Shown piece by piece: positions 38,893 through 49,100 of a stretch of 64,000 nt of DNA. Origin of the DNA: Segatella oris (GTDB lineage: Bacteria; Bacteroidota; Bacteroidia; Bacteroidales; Bacteroidaceae); the NCBI RefSeq assembly GCF_900637655.1, contig NZ_LR134384.1, positions 496,001 to 560,000 on the forward strand, given 5' to 3'. Numbering within the stretch: the first letter of the stretch is position 1; each line of letters begins with the position of its first letter. The notes under the pieces are model-generated. The model was not told where the DNA came from, searched no databases, and saw nothing but the letters and a program-made list of their open reading frames with translations. A program made the position numbers and the translations under genes.

Positions 38893-39741
38893 TTATTTTA
38901 TCTTCCCGTCATAAGGCCCGTTGTGCTCTAATTTGGAGGTACACATGGCGGCTGCAAACTTCCCTGACTCTTCAAAATCGGCCCCGAGGCTGCGCATGTA
39001 GAGGTAACCTGCAGAATAAGTGTCGCCACATCCCGTGGCATCTACAACCTCCCGTGGCTCATATGCAGGAATTTCATAGAACCTTTTGTCGGCATAGATG
39101 AGGCTTCCATAGCTTCCCAACGTGATTACTACCTCTTTCACGCCCAACGCTGCAAGCTGGGTGGCCACCGTGCGTGGGTCTTTCGAGTTGGTGATAACCT
39201 CCATTTCGTGTTCGTTGAGCTTTAGAATATCGGTGCAAGAAAGGATTTCTTCCTTGTCTTTCCAATTGACAGCACAGACGTTTTCGCCTCTTACTTCGCG
39301 CAGATAGCCCTGTACATCAATCGAAATCCGACCCTTTGCAGACAGATATCTGACTACTTCGGGCGGGAAATCATCGGCCAACAGACTGCCTAAATGAAAC
39401 ACCTTGGCCTCTAAAGGCTGCATTTCGGCCAGCGTAAATGGGTCGGCTTTGGCCAACACTCGCTGTGTCCTTCGGTTACTGTCTGTGCCATATCGGTTTT
39501 CAAAATATACACTGTGCAGACTGTCATAACACAGCACATCAATGCCTTCACGACGCATACGATCGACCTCTTCGCGCGATTCCGGGCCGATTTTCGTCAC
39601 TAATTGGAATGCAATGTCATGGGGCAGATGGTTGATTCCATGTGCCATATAAAAGGCAGTCCCGCCTGCCATAGAGACAGTTTGACGGGGAGTGATAATC
39701 TTGTCACGGGTAATATGCCCGATGCAGCATATATCTTTCAT
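38893..39741 (-). CDS. PfkB-family carbohydrate kinase
   Basis: 282 aa from the ATG at 39741. It has the N-terminal CIGHITRDKII and MAGGTAFYMAHGI (sugar site), and the catalytic VVDATGCGDTYSAGYLYMRS with the conserved Asp near residue 240. The longer frame to 39834 is rejected because a -7 box (39768-39775) lies inside it. It differs clearly from the PfkB kinase at 469-1404 and is shorter, with an ICCIGH start like those of inositol/adenosine-type members. Substrate not determined. Confidence 0.85.
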   Translation of the reverse strand: MKDICCIGHITRDKIITPRQTVSMAGGTAFYMAHGINHLPHDIAFQLVTKIGPESREEVDRMRREGIDVLCYDSLHSVYFENRYGTDSNRRTQRVLAKADPFTLAEMQPLEAKVFHLGSLLADDFPPEVVRYLSAKGRISIDVQGYLREVRGENVCAVNWKDKEEILSCTDILKLNEHEMEVITNSKDPRTVATQLAALGVKEVVITLGSYGSLIYADKRFYEIPAYEPREVVDATGCGDTYSAGYLYMRSLGADFEESGKFAAAMCTSKLEHNGPYDGKIK

Positions 39742-39767
39742 TCGCGATTGATTTTTCTTAGTGTTTA

Positions 39768-39775
39768 CAAAGGTA
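39768..39775 (-). promoter_or_regulatory. -7 box of the second PfkB kinase promoter
   Basis: The minus strand reads TACCTTTG, 27 nt before the ATG at 39741. Confidence 0.6.
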
Positions 39776-39874
39776 CAAAAAATATCGTAACAGGAAGCCC
39801 TTTGTCTTGCTTTAAGCATCTTTGAATTTGTCAACTTCTTTCACATCAGATTTGCAATCGCCTCGAAAAATCAT

Positions 39875-39916
39875 TATCTTTGCCGCAGGGAGAGTGCACA
39901 AGTGCTTTCCCTTTTT
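39875..39916 (+). other. Orphan promoter directly followed by a terminator-like hairpin
   Basis: TATCTTTG (39875-39882) is a perfect -7 box with no plus-strand gene after it. A hairpin GGGA...GCAC-AA-GTGC...TCCC and TTTTTT end at 39916. Any transcript would be roughly 30 nt and stop about 20 nt before repeat array F. It may be a remnant of a lost gene or a tiny RNA. Confidence 0.4.
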
Positions 39917-39936
39917 TCGTGTTATCTTGCGAAAGA

Positions 39937-40069
39937 GAGGGTAATATGCAGCAAATTGCATGGTGTTTTGATATGGAATTGCCTCGCAATTTGCGTCATT
40001 TCATCGTGCAATCTGTATCAACATGCGTAGTCAAATGGTGCAGATGATGAAGTAAAGTGAAAGGAATGG
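39937..40069. repeat. 22-bp phased repeat array F (6 units)
   Basis: Units start at 39937, 39959 (23 nt), 39982, 40004, 40026 and 40048. The cores include TGCAGCA, TGCGTCA, TGTATCA and TGGTGCA. CAATTTGCGTC plus ATTTCATCGTG (39987-40008) is the exact reverse complement of the consensus of arrays B and D, so this array runs opposite to them. It lies in the 560-bp spacer between the second PfkB kinase and the GH2 gene. Confidence 0.82.
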
Positions 40070-40247
40070 CCAGACAACAAGATTGACAAGGCGAAAGAAC
40101 TCCATTCTCCTTGTCAATCTTTTTGATTATTTTGTTAAATAAACATAAACGAAAGAAACCCTTGGTTTATGCTGTGTAATGAGAGGGAGGCAGGCGAAAG
40201 ATTCATTGCAGTGGCTTAAAAAGTCGCCGCACTTTCACTGGCGAGGA

Positions 40248-40275
40248 CTGTAAGTAAGGCTTTTTCCCCTTTTAG
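40248..40275 (-). repeat. CTG(T/C)AAGTAAGG element at the 3' end of PUL 2 (copy 1)
   Basis: CTGTAAGTAAGG then CTTTTTCCCCTT matches CTGCAAGTAAGG then TTTCTTTCCCCTT at 57349-57373. Each lies about 30-110 bp beyond the stop codon of the last gene of one minus-strand polysaccharide operon. Confidence 0.5.
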
Positions 40276-40301
40276 GGAGGGGCTGGGGTGAGCATTAGGC
40301 C

Positions 40302-42386
40302 TTAGTGAAAGCCTTCTGTTTCTACTTCCCATTCGTCCTTTACCGCCTTTCCTGCCTTCATTCCTTTTGCCACAATACGGTTCAATCCGGGTTGAAGCGT
40401 AATGTGGAAAGTGCAGAGCGAGATGTCGTTGGGTGTGAGAGCAGGCAATGGTTTGCCGTTGATGGTGAGCGTAACCGACTTACAATTGGAGAACACCCAT
40501 AAGTCGATATCTCCCTTTTTGCGTTCCGTGCATCGCTTTCCTGCAATATATACCATTGGTTCGGGGTTCCAGTTGGCCTTGTAGAAGTAGTAGGCATCCT
40601 TCTTTGTCTTGCGGTCATGCGTCACAAGTCCTTTGTCGTTGATACCCGGCCGGTCGCCTTCTGTGCGATGAGCAGCACCGAAATCAAACATGTTCCATAC
40701 GAAAGAGCCCCAGAGGAAAGGCCTGTGTGAGATGATATCCCAATTGCGGATGTGGTAGAAAGTCTGCCAGTTTTCGGGATGCCACCAGCTGTTTGGTTGA
40801 GGCTGGATCAGCGAGTCTTGCTGTTGTCTGACGGAGGCGCCAGCTCCATATTCGCTCAATGCGATGCAAAGTTGCGGGTACTTGGCATGCATTTCGTCAA
40901 GGAATGTGGCTAAGGTTGAGGGCGTAGAGCCATACCAACCGTCGTAACGGTTCCATGCCATCACGTCGGTAATGAAGTTCATTTCGCCCATTTGGTTGCT
41001 CGCGCAGGTAGTGAGTCGCGTGCTGTCTTCGGCATGTGCCAGCGTGTTTAGCTCGCGGATATAGTCTGAAGGATTGTCACCTTCGTATTTAAGTTCGTTG
41101 AACAATCCCCAGAAACAAATGCTTGGGTGATTGAAATGCTGTCGGATGAGTTCGCAAAGTTGCGCTTTTCCGTTGGCACGAAAACGCTCGCTGTCGACAA
41201 ATCCCTTGTCGGCATAGCCGCCTGGCCCAACAAATGGGATTTCAGCCCAGGTCACAATGCCTGCCCTATCCATTTGATCGTAGGTGTAGCTTGAATGTGG
41301 ATAATGGGCCAGACGCACGGCATTGACGCCCATTTCGCGCATCAGTTTCACGTCTTCCCGGATATCTTCCGGCGCGAGGGCATTGCCCACAATGGCTCGG
41401 TCTTGATGTCTGCAAACACCATGCAGCTGTAAATGGCGACCATTGAGGAAGAAACCGCGGGCAGGGTCGACTTTATAATAGCGTAGGCCCAAGGGCTGTT
41501 CAACCTCATCGAGCAGTGTTTTACCCTGCCACAGACTCACTTTCACCTTATATATAAAGGGGTCTTGCGTGCCATTCCATAGATGAGGACGGTGTATGAT
41601 GAATGGAATCGTGTACTTTCTCACCATGGCTTGCGCCTCAAGACGGATGCTCTTCTGTTGCTTGATAATGGATTTGTCGCCTGAAAACACTTCCACGGCA
41701 ACCTCTACCTGCTGTATTTTATCGGTAGGATTGTCGAGCATGACATCGGCTTTCACGTCGGCCTGCTGTGCATCTACTTTCGTTTGGCGCAGGTAGATGC
41801 CTGGCGAAGCATAGTCAAGGGGCGAAATACAGACGTCGTTTGTCAGCAGTAAAGCCACGTTTCTGTATATTCCGCCATAGAAATTGAAGTCGCCCACGAG
41901 CGGCATTACATCGAGTTGCTCGGCATTGTTGACGCGGACGAGCAGTTGGTTCTTGGCGCCATAGATGAGTTTGTCGGTCAGTTCGAAGATGAAAGCGCCG
42001 TAACCTCCCCGATGTTCTCCAATGTGTTTGCCGTTCAAGAAGAGGTCAGTAGTGGTGTTTGCGCCTTCAAAACGGATGAAGATGCGGCGTCCCTGCCATG
42101 ATGCGGGCACGAAGAGTGAACGGCTGTAGTTGCCTATTCCACGCTTGTAATCGGGTTTTCCGCTGAGGGCATCAACGGCATTCCAGGTATGAGGAAGGGT
42201 GACTTTATGGCCGCTTCCCTTATGCACTTCATGGGAAAAGCGAAACAACCAGTCGTTATTCAGAGGGATAACGGCGCGCTGGGCGCTTGAAATCGTGGTC
42301 ACAAAGACCAACGAAAGCAGCAGAAACAACCGCTGTATGGAGTTGCTTCTGCTGTGTGTAAAAGAGGTATAGTTGAGCATAAACAA
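40302..42386 (-). CDS. GH2 beta-glycosidase (beta-galactosidase/glucuronidase family)
   Basis: 694 aa. After a signal peptide (ending TTISSAQ) comes the sugar-binding jelly-roll (ITLPHTWNAVDA-like region with KRGIGNYSRSLFV), an immunoglobulin-like domain and the TIM barrel. The acid/base Glu is in HPSICFWGLFNEL and the nucleophile Glu in CIALSEYGAGAS. GH2 includes beta-galactosidases, -glucuronidases and -mannosidases; in this locus a uronic-acid or galactose role is likely. Shorter than LacZ, as usual in PULs. It is last in the operon, 6 nt after the heparinase gene. Confidence 0.9.
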   Translation of the reverse strand: MFMLNYTSFTHSRSNSIQRLFLLLSLVFVTTISSAQRAVIPLNNDWLFRFSHEVHKGSGHKVTLPHTWNAVDALSGKPDYKRGIGNYSRSLFVPASWQGRRIFIRFEGANTTTDLFLNGKHIGEHRGGYGAFIFELTDKLIYGAKNQLLVRVNNAEQLDVMPLVGDFNFYGGIYRNVALLLTNDVCISPLDYASPGIYLRQTKVDAQQADVKADVMLDNPTDKIQQVEVAVEVFSGDKSIIKQQKSIRLEAQAMVRKYTIPFIIHRPHLWNGTQDPFIYKVKVSLWQGKTLLDEVEQPLGLRYYKVDPARGFFLNGRHLQLHGVCRHQDRAIVGNALAPEDIREDVKLMREMGVNAVRLAHYPHSSYTYDQMDRAGIVTWAEIPFVGPGGYADKGFVDSERFRANGKAQLCELIRQHFNHPSICFWGLFNELKYEGDNPSDYIRELNTLAHAEDSTRLTTCASNQMGEMNFITDVMAWNRYDGWYGSTPSTLATFLDEMHAKYPQLCIALSEYGAGASVRQQQDSLIQPQPNSWWHPENWQTFYHIRNWDIISHRPFLWGSFVWNMFDFGAAHRTEGDRPGINDKGLVTHDRKTKKDAYYFYKANWNPEPMVYIAGKRCTERKKGDIDLWVFSNCKSVTLTINGKPLPALTPNDISLCTFHITLQPGLNRIVAKGMKAGKAVKDEWEVETEGFH

Positions 42387-42392
42387 TCTTTT

Positions 42393-44324
42393 TTAAGGGT
42401 TATCACGGGTCACAGTACAGCGATATTGACCGCTGAGCGCTTGGTCATTGGCCGTGAGCGTGATGCGATAGATGCGGTCGCCCCACACCTTAGAGAGTCT
42501 CTGGTCGGTCAGTTCAACGGCTTCAACAGTGGGTTTGAACACGTTGGCATCATAGGAAAGCGTGGCTTTTACCTTGTTGATGTGCAGCTTGATGCGTCCT
42601 TTCTCGCTGATATCTACGTTTCCCCAAGTCATGAAATTCAGCTGATTGGGAGCCTTTTTCATTTTTAAGCGATAGTCATCTGTAATGACAAGACTGTTTT
42701 TCTGGAGCTGATAAGCGCGTATCCAGCTGTCTACAGCAGCCTCTTCCGGATAGGCTTTGGCAATATCTGCAGTAAAGATGCAACGCTTTTCATCGGCACG
42801 AACCTGCGTTGCATGATATTGAGTTCCAAAGCTTTCGGGCTGTCCATTGATGATGGGAAGATTGTGATAGTTGCTCTGCATGGTCCATATCGTGTAGCGT
42901 TCGCTGCTGAAAGTCTTCTTGGTATAGGTGCCCACGCCAGCATCAATCAGCAGAGGAACGTTGTCAATGGCAAGGATGCAGGTGCCCACATCATTATGGT
43001 TGTGGCTTTCGTTATTGTGTCCTCCCTTGGCAGCGAGGAACATATTGCCGGAGCGCATGTAGCAGAACTGGGTCTCAGGATACCACATAAAGCGTGGTGG
43101 ACGATAGGCCGTTGTCTCGCTTTTCAGCTTTGGAAGGCTGCGCAGATTTTCGAGTTCTTGATACAGGTCGAGCCAGGTGGAGGGCAGTTTCGGAGGATAA
43201 GCCTTCGCACGCATAACTGCCATAGCCTTCATGACAGGGCTGTTGACGGCGACACCATAGCGATAAACGAGCATCGTATTAAGTTCGTTGGCTCGTGCAG
43301 AAGCGTCGGCAAAGTTGACAACCCATTCGTCTCCGATGTATGAAGCAGCGATATATTCGCCCATTTTCTTGATTTGTGGCTGCGAAAAGAAGTTTACTTT
43401 GCCCCCTGTGATGAGTGACAAGCCAGAGAGATATTCAAAGAGTTTGCCGGCTGCATGCCCCCAATAGGAGGGGCCCTCCTCGCATGCTCCGTCGCTTTTA
43501 ACGTAGTTCAGGTATTCATCTACAGACTCCATGGAAAGACGGATGGCTTTGGTGAGTTCTTCAGGATTGTTTTCCAAGAGCATGAAGCAGAACAAGGCGT
43601 TGGCGTTACACCATGGTGTCCAGTTGTTGAGCAGACGGTCTTGTTTGTAATTTCGTGCCATCCACCAGAAGTCATTGCGTTTGAAGAAAGGGTCAAGTTC
43701 GCGTCGTTGCAGTTCATAACGCAGTCGGTTGGCGATTATCGGGTCGACTTTATCAAACTCATCTTTCATGAAATAATACGTCCAAGCAAGCAGTTGTGCA
43801 ATATCTCCTTGACGTAGTTCGAGAATTTCCTCACGATAATCAGGTAATGCCCTGTGGCTTTTCTGGTAGGCAGCAAGGTGGGCAGACTCAGCCCAAGAGG
43901 TCATTTCGCAGAAGAAGAACACGCCGTTAATCAAGTCATCTACAAAGCGTCCACGTCCTTCTGCAAGTTCAGCTACGAGCAAACGACTCAATACGTTGAT
44001 GTTTTGGTTGTAGGGTTTTTGCATGGTTGTACGGTTCCCTGACCGTTCATAATCAAGGAAATCTGTGGCCCGGACAACCTGCCATTGATAGTCAAGATAG
44101 CGCTCGCCAGCCTCTATAATAGGCTTTTTCTCAGCACCAAGTAAGGTTTCCCAACCTGCACGGTCGGCATATTTGGGATAAGGAACCCACTGTTGATGCA
44201 TCACAAGTGAACTCTGTATGAGGGCTTCTGAGGCGTTGTTTTGTAGTAGATTTCGCTTTTCATAGGCCTGCGAAGTGCACAGAACCGTGAAGAATAAGCA
44301 TATTATGAAAATCGTTTTCTTCAT
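42393..44324 (-). CDS. Heparinase II/III-like polysaccharide lyase
   Basis: 643 aa with a signal peptide (ending LCTSQA). The N-terminal (alpha/alpha) toroid is seen (SRLLVAELAEGRGRFVDDLI, EGPSYWGHAAGKLFEYLSG), followed by the C-terminal beta-sheet domain with the signature GGHNNESHNHNDVGTCILAI, whose His residues are those expected at the active site or metal site. The family cleaves uronic-acid-containing polysaccharides (heparin, heparan, alginate) by beta-elimination, leaving unsaturated ends that GH88 removes. Exact PL family and substrate not determined. It is translated just ahead of the GH2 gene. Confidence 0.87.
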   Translation of the reverse strand: MKKTIFIICLFFTVLCTSQAYEKRNLLQNNASEALIQSSLVMHQQWVPYPKYADRAGWETLLGAEKKPIIEAGERYLDYQWQVVRATDFLDYERSGNRTTMQKPYNQNINVLSRLLVAELAEGRGRFVDDLINGVFFFCEMTSWAESAHLAAYQKSHRALPDYREEILELRQGDIAQLLAWTYYFMKDEFDKVDPIIANRLRYELQRRELDPFFKRNDFWWMARNYKQDRLLNNWTPWCNANALFCFMLLENNPEELTKAIRLSMESVDEYLNYVKSDGACEEGPSYWGHAAGKLFEYLSGLSLITGGKVNFFSQPQIKKMGEYIAASYIGDEWVVNFADASARANELNTMLVYRYGVAVNSPVMKAMAVMRAKAYPPKLPSTWLDLYQELENLRSLPKLKSETTAYRPPRFMWYPETQFCYMRSGNMFLAAKGGHNNESHNHNDVGTCILAIDNVPLLIDAGVGTYTKKTFSSERYTIWTMQSNYHNLPIINGQPESFGTQYHATQVRADEKRCIFTADIAKAYPEEAAVDSWIRAYQLQKNSLVITDDYRLKMKKAPNQLNFMTWGNVDISEKGRIKLHINKVKATLSYDANVFKPTVEAVELTDQRLSKVWGDRIYRITLTANDQALSGQYRCTVTRDNP

Positions 44325-44347
44325 CGTTTTAGCATTAAATCAAAAAA

Positions 44348-44380
44348 GATTCCCGCACAGATTCACATCTCGCGGGAATC
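44348..44380 (-). terminator. Intrinsic terminator/attenuator between susD and heparinase
   Basis: GATTCCCGC (44348-44356) pairs perfectly with GCGGGAATC (44372-44380). On the minus strand it is followed at once by TTTTTTG. It lies 28 nt after the susD stop, so part of the transcripts likely ends here, lowering enzyme expression relative to SusC/SusD. Confidence 0.7.
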
Positions 44381-44408
44381 ACCATTCATGTACATATATA
44401 ACCTAAAA

Positions 44409-46112
44409 CTACCAATCTGGGTTTTGAGTGAGGTTTCCGTTCTTTTCTATTTCGTCTGCCGGTATCGGCCATAGATAGTCACGTTTCGTCACAGAACGCA
44501 CGTAGCGGAACTTTCCTGTGATATCGGTTTCTTTCCGTTTGTCAAGAGTTTCCAAGAGTTTCCAGCGTTTGAAATCACTGAAACTCCATCCTTCTCCTGC
44601 AAGCTCGACAGCTCTTTCATGCTTGATTCTCTCGAATACTTCATCCTTGGTCGTTGCTTTCAGATAGGCAGGCCCACTGTTGATGCCAGGCATCTCGACA
44701 CTCTTGCGTGCTCTTACCTGATTGATCAAGGCCACAGCTTCGTTCTGATGGCCTAATTCATTCTGACATTCTGCCATCATGAGTAATACGTCTGCGTATC
44801 TGATCAGTGGAAAGTTGATAGGTGTGTGAGCGCGGTTGTTGATGGCTCCTCCCATATTTCCCTCGGGAACAAACTTGCGCCAGAGATAGGTTTCATAGTT
44901 ACCATTGACGCGGATGTAGCCTTTTCCACTCGTAATAGAGGGCGCAATAACAAATTCGCAGTCCTCTTGTGCATTGGCAAACCAGCCGGTATAGTTTGTA
45001 TAAGGCAAGATTACGGTTGCATTCATGCGTGGATCGCGCTTGCCATACATTTCCAACAGTTTTGCTTTTCCTGCCGGGTAAGCCTTCACTTTGCCTTTCT
45101 CCATTGTGGCACGGAAGGTTTTTACCTTGACATTATTATCGGTCTTGATGCCTGGGAACCAATCATCCCAGTCGAAAGGACGCCCATCTTTATACTCATA
45201 AGTGTCTACAAAGTGTTGAGAAACCATGACATTGTTCCAGCAACTGCCAAAGGTTTCACGGGCTCCCATGTAGAAACACATCGGCATTCCATGGTCTGTG
45301 CCGACTCCCCCCATGTTCTGAATGGCGAAAATCATTTCAGATGACTCGTCACCTCCTGGCTTAAAGAGTCCTGCATAGTCGTTATAAAGCGCGTATTTCC
45401 CTGAAGCTACGACCTTCTCAAAGCACTCTAAGGCTTTCTTATACTCTTTAGCATAGAGATAAACCTTACCGGTCAATGCAATAGCTGTATATTTTGTAGC
45501 ACGCCCATAGTTAGCTTTATCCCAAGCTTCAGGCAGTTTATCGGATGCTTCTGCAAGGTCTTTCAATACAAACTCGCGTACCTTTTCAATTGGTTCACGG
45601 GGATTTTTCATCTCACTATAGCTTTCGCTGACAATTACCGACTCGTCATAGACAGGCACACCACCGAAGAAATCCATCAGTGTGAAATAGTAAAGTGCAC
45701 GCATGAACTTAGCTTCAGCCTTGTATTGAGCTTTCAGTTCATCAGTCATCTCACAGCGGTCAACATTCTGTAATACGCCATTTGCACGTGCGATGCCTTC
45801 GTAAATACCTTGCCATTTGCCTAATACTTTTCCGTTTTTCACGTCATAGGTACCACGTTGTACAGGCTGATACGATGGTGGGTCATATCCCATAGCGATA
45901 CCTCCTAAGCCATCCAATGAGAATTGGAGACCGAAAACATCCGGCTCCTGCATTTGACTATAGACAGCCATCATCGCCTCCTTAGCATGCTCTTCGTTCT
46001 TATAGAACTGCTTGGAGCTTAGTTGATCGGCAGGAACTCTATCCAGATCGTAGCAGCTATGCAGGGACATTGCCATTGCAATAGCAGCAATCGTTATATA
46101 TTTGATTTTCAT
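44409..46112 (-). CDS. SusD-like lipoprotein, PUL 2
   Basis: 567 aa. Lipobox AMAMSLHSC, then the SusD start YDLDRVPADQLSSKQFYKNE. The TPR-like core is present (AKFMRALYYFTLMDFFGGVP, KEYKKALECFEKVVASG) and the C-terminal ELAGEGWSFSDFKRWKLLET closes the fold. It binds the glycan at the cell surface over the SusC encoded 12 nt upstream. A hairpin with a T-run follows its stop codon. Confidence 0.95.
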   Translation of the reverse strand: MKIKYITIAAIAMAMSLHSCYDLDRVPADQLSSKQFYKNEEHAKEAMMAVYSQMQEPDVFGLQFSLDGLGGIAMGYDPPSYQPVQRGTYDVKNGKVLGKWQGIYEGIARANGVLQNVDRCEMTDELKAQYKAEAKFMRALYYFTLMDFFGGVPVYDESVIVSESYSEMKNPREPIEKVREFVLKDLAEASDKLPEAWDKANYGRATKYTAIALTGKVYLYAKEYKKALECFEKVVASGKYALYNDYAGLFKPGGDESSEMIFAIQNMGGVGTDHGMPMCFYMGARETFGSCWNNVMVSQHFVDTYEYKDGRPFDWDDWFPGIKTDNNVKVKTFRATMEKGKVKAYPAGKAKLLEMYGKRDPRMNATVILPYTNYTGWFANAQEDCEFVIAPSITSGKGYIRVNGNYETYLWRKFVPEGNMGGAINNRAHTPINFPLIRYADVLLMMAECQNELGHQNEAVALINQVRARKSVEMPGINSGPAYLKATTKDEVFERIKHERAVELAGEGWSFSDFKRWKLLETLDKRKETDITGKFRYVRSVTKRDYLWPIPADEIEKNGNLTQNPDW

Positions 46113-46124
46113 ATTATCATGTAT

Positions 46125-49100
46125 TTAGAATGAGACATTCAGACCAATTACAGCCTGTTTCATTGAAGGATATGCCATTCCACTTACTTCAGGGTCGAAA
46201 CCCTTATACTTAGTGAAGGTAAAGAAGTTCTCCAAACTGCCGTAAATGCGCACCCGTTCGATATGGATCTTTGCAGTCAGTGCCTTAGGAAGCGTGTAAC
46301 CTAATTGGATATTGCGTATCTTTACGAAGCTCTTGTTCTCCAAATAGAAGTCGCTATACTTCGTGTTCTGCTCGTCCTGATATTCCACAAGGCGGGGATA
46401 TTTTGCATCAGTGCGGCCTTCATACCAGCGTCCATCGGCTATTTCTTTGTTGATTTGGTAACCATAGCGCACAGTAGGAGTGTTGTATGCCGCATGCTGC
46501 CAATACACCTTGGCACCGAATGCGCCTTGTATCAAGGCAGAGATATCAAAGCCTTTCCATGCAGCATTAAGGCTCAAGCCCATGATGAACTTAGGATTGG
46601 GACCGTCGCTGACAATCTCTTTATCGTTGTTGTCAATGACACCATCACCATTTACGTCCTTATAAAGCAGGTCACCTTTCTTAGGTGTGCCGAAAGCTGC
46701 AAATGGATTGACTTTCTTTCCGTCTGCACCTATAGGCGCATTATCAATGATTTCCTGAACGCGCTTCATGTCTTCATCGGTCTGCAAGAGTCTTTCAACG
46801 CGCAGAAGATACTGAGAATTGATGCTGTGTCCTTCCCAAATAAGGTTTGCACCACTGATAGCCATACCCCCTTTATCCTTGCCTTTGAACTTGTTGACTT
46901 TGTTCTTGATGAACGTGAAGTTGGCAGTTGCACCATAACTGAATTCATTCACACGGTCTTGCCAACCCAAAGTAAACTCTACACCTTGGTTGGTTACGGT
47001 TGCACTGTTTACCTTTGGAAGGCTTGTTGTACCGTGCACAGCCGGTGCGGGAAGGTCAATCAGGATATCGGTCGTACGTTTATTGAAGTAATCAAACGTT
47101 CCCGTCAGTTTGTTTTTGAAGAAACCAAAGTCAAAACCAAGGTCGAATACATTAGTGGTTTCCCATGATAACTTTTCGTTAGCCAAGGCTGTCTGTGCCA
47201 TACCTGTCACCATTGTATTGCCTAAAACATAATTCAACGCGCCTTTCTTGCTCGTGTAAAGTGACTGTGAAGCATAGTTACCAACAGCATTGTTACCCAA
47301 TGAACCATAAGAAACACGAAGCTTCAGATTGCTTAACTGACCATTGAAAGCACCCTCCATGAACTTCTCTTGATCCATACGCCATGCTGCAGAGAGTGAT
47401 GGGAAATATCCCCAACGCTTGCTTTTCTGGAAGCGTGATGAACCGTCGGCTCTGAGATTGAACTCCATTAAATAGCGATCTTGCCAGTTAAGGTTAAGTC
47501 GGCTGAAGTAAGAACGCATGGCCCATTCAGACAATCCACCGTTAGCGCTGGCCTGACCTGTAGCACCATCGAGCACACTCATGCTCAAGTCAATCAGGTC
47601 TTGCTTGGTAACATTGATGTCTTTTGAACGGTAAAGCTCCTGACTGGCACCCAACATGAAGTTCATGGTGAGGTTGTTCTTGAAGTATTTACTGTTGTAT
47701 CTGAGCACTATATCATTGAAATAGCGTTCTATCTTGCTGTTTTTATTATAGATATTGAACTTCGATTTGGTCGTGTAAGTCTTTTGCTCTGTCTGGAAGT
47801 TCCAGCCTTCCTGCACCACAGGCTTACGCATAATGTCCTCGTCGAGCAGTTCATATGAGTAGCTCAATGCCACAGAAAGTCCCTTCATAGGCTTGATTGT
47901 GGCAAGGAAACGAGGGTGGAAGTTATTCTTACGGTCGGTTCCTGCCCACTTATATGCACGTATCAATGGGTTGTTGTTAGCACTCTGTGCAGCGTCTTCC
48001 TCATTGTTCATAGCACCAAACCTGCCGTCGGGAGCACGGAAAACCATACCCGGAGTCGTTGCAGAAGTATAGGTGAAGACGTTGTCAATCTCGTTATATC
48101 CGGGCTGCATGTCTGATACATAGCTGCTCATCTGGAAGCCGATGTTGAGCCATTTGGCTACATCTGCATCGAGGTTCAAACGTCCGTTGTATTTCGTAAA
48201 GCCTGCATTGTGCATTACACCGGGATTATTCATGAAGCCGAATGAACCATAGAAACGTATCTTGTCTGATCCTCCGGAGACAGAGATGACATGGTTTGTT
48301 GAAGCAGAGCTTTTGAAAGTCTCGTCCACCCAGTCTGTATTAGGATACTGCAAAGGGTTCTTACCTGCGTCATTGCGCCATGCATCGATTGATTTCTGGC
48401 TGAAAGGAGCTTTCTTCCCACTGTTAGCATAGCCCTCATTAATGAGTTCCATGTAGCGTGCATAGTCTGAAACAGGGGTCAGAGTCTTGCGAATTGACTC
48501 GAAAGAAACATAACCATTATAGTCAACCTTTATTTTACCACTCTTTCCACTCTTGGTAGTGATGAGTATAACACCGTTGGCTGCTCGCGAACCATATATG
48601 GCAGCAGAGGCTGCATCCTTAAGAACAGAGATCGATTCGATGTCTTGTGGGTTCACAGTATTAATGCCGGCTTCTGATCCATCGATGATAACCAATGGCG
48701 CAGCAGAGTTCAATGTGCCTTGACCGCGCACCAGAATAGACGCGTTGTCATCACCGGGACGGTTGTGATTTGAAGTCACCGAGACTCCGGCTGCTAAGCC
48801 AGCAAGTGCCTGGGAAACGTTAGTGAGCGGACGACTTTCGGCAAGTTTCGACACATCAATTGACGAAACAGAACCTGTCATGTTTACTTTCTTCTGTGTT
48901 CCATAGCCAACAACAACCACTTCATTCAGCAGTTTGTTGTCTTCTGCCAAGGTAACATTCAGGGTTTTCCGTCCTCGGAGTTTGATTTCCTGTGTCGTAT
49001 AGCCTACGCTCGAAACGATAAGCACGGCATCCGCTGATTTCACTTTCAGCGTAAACTGGCCGCTGAGGTCGGTCACGCAGCCGTTAGATGTTCCTTTTTC

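Noticed and set aside
40255..40290. GGGAGGGGCTGGGG stretch as a G-quadruplex or repeat-element end
   Set aside because: G-rich and similar in style to the C-rich run at 56610, but I cannot show a conserved element from two loose matches.
46305..47168. 287-aa plus-strand frame
   Set aside because: Antisense to the PUL 2 susC, which has clear family motifs in its own frame.
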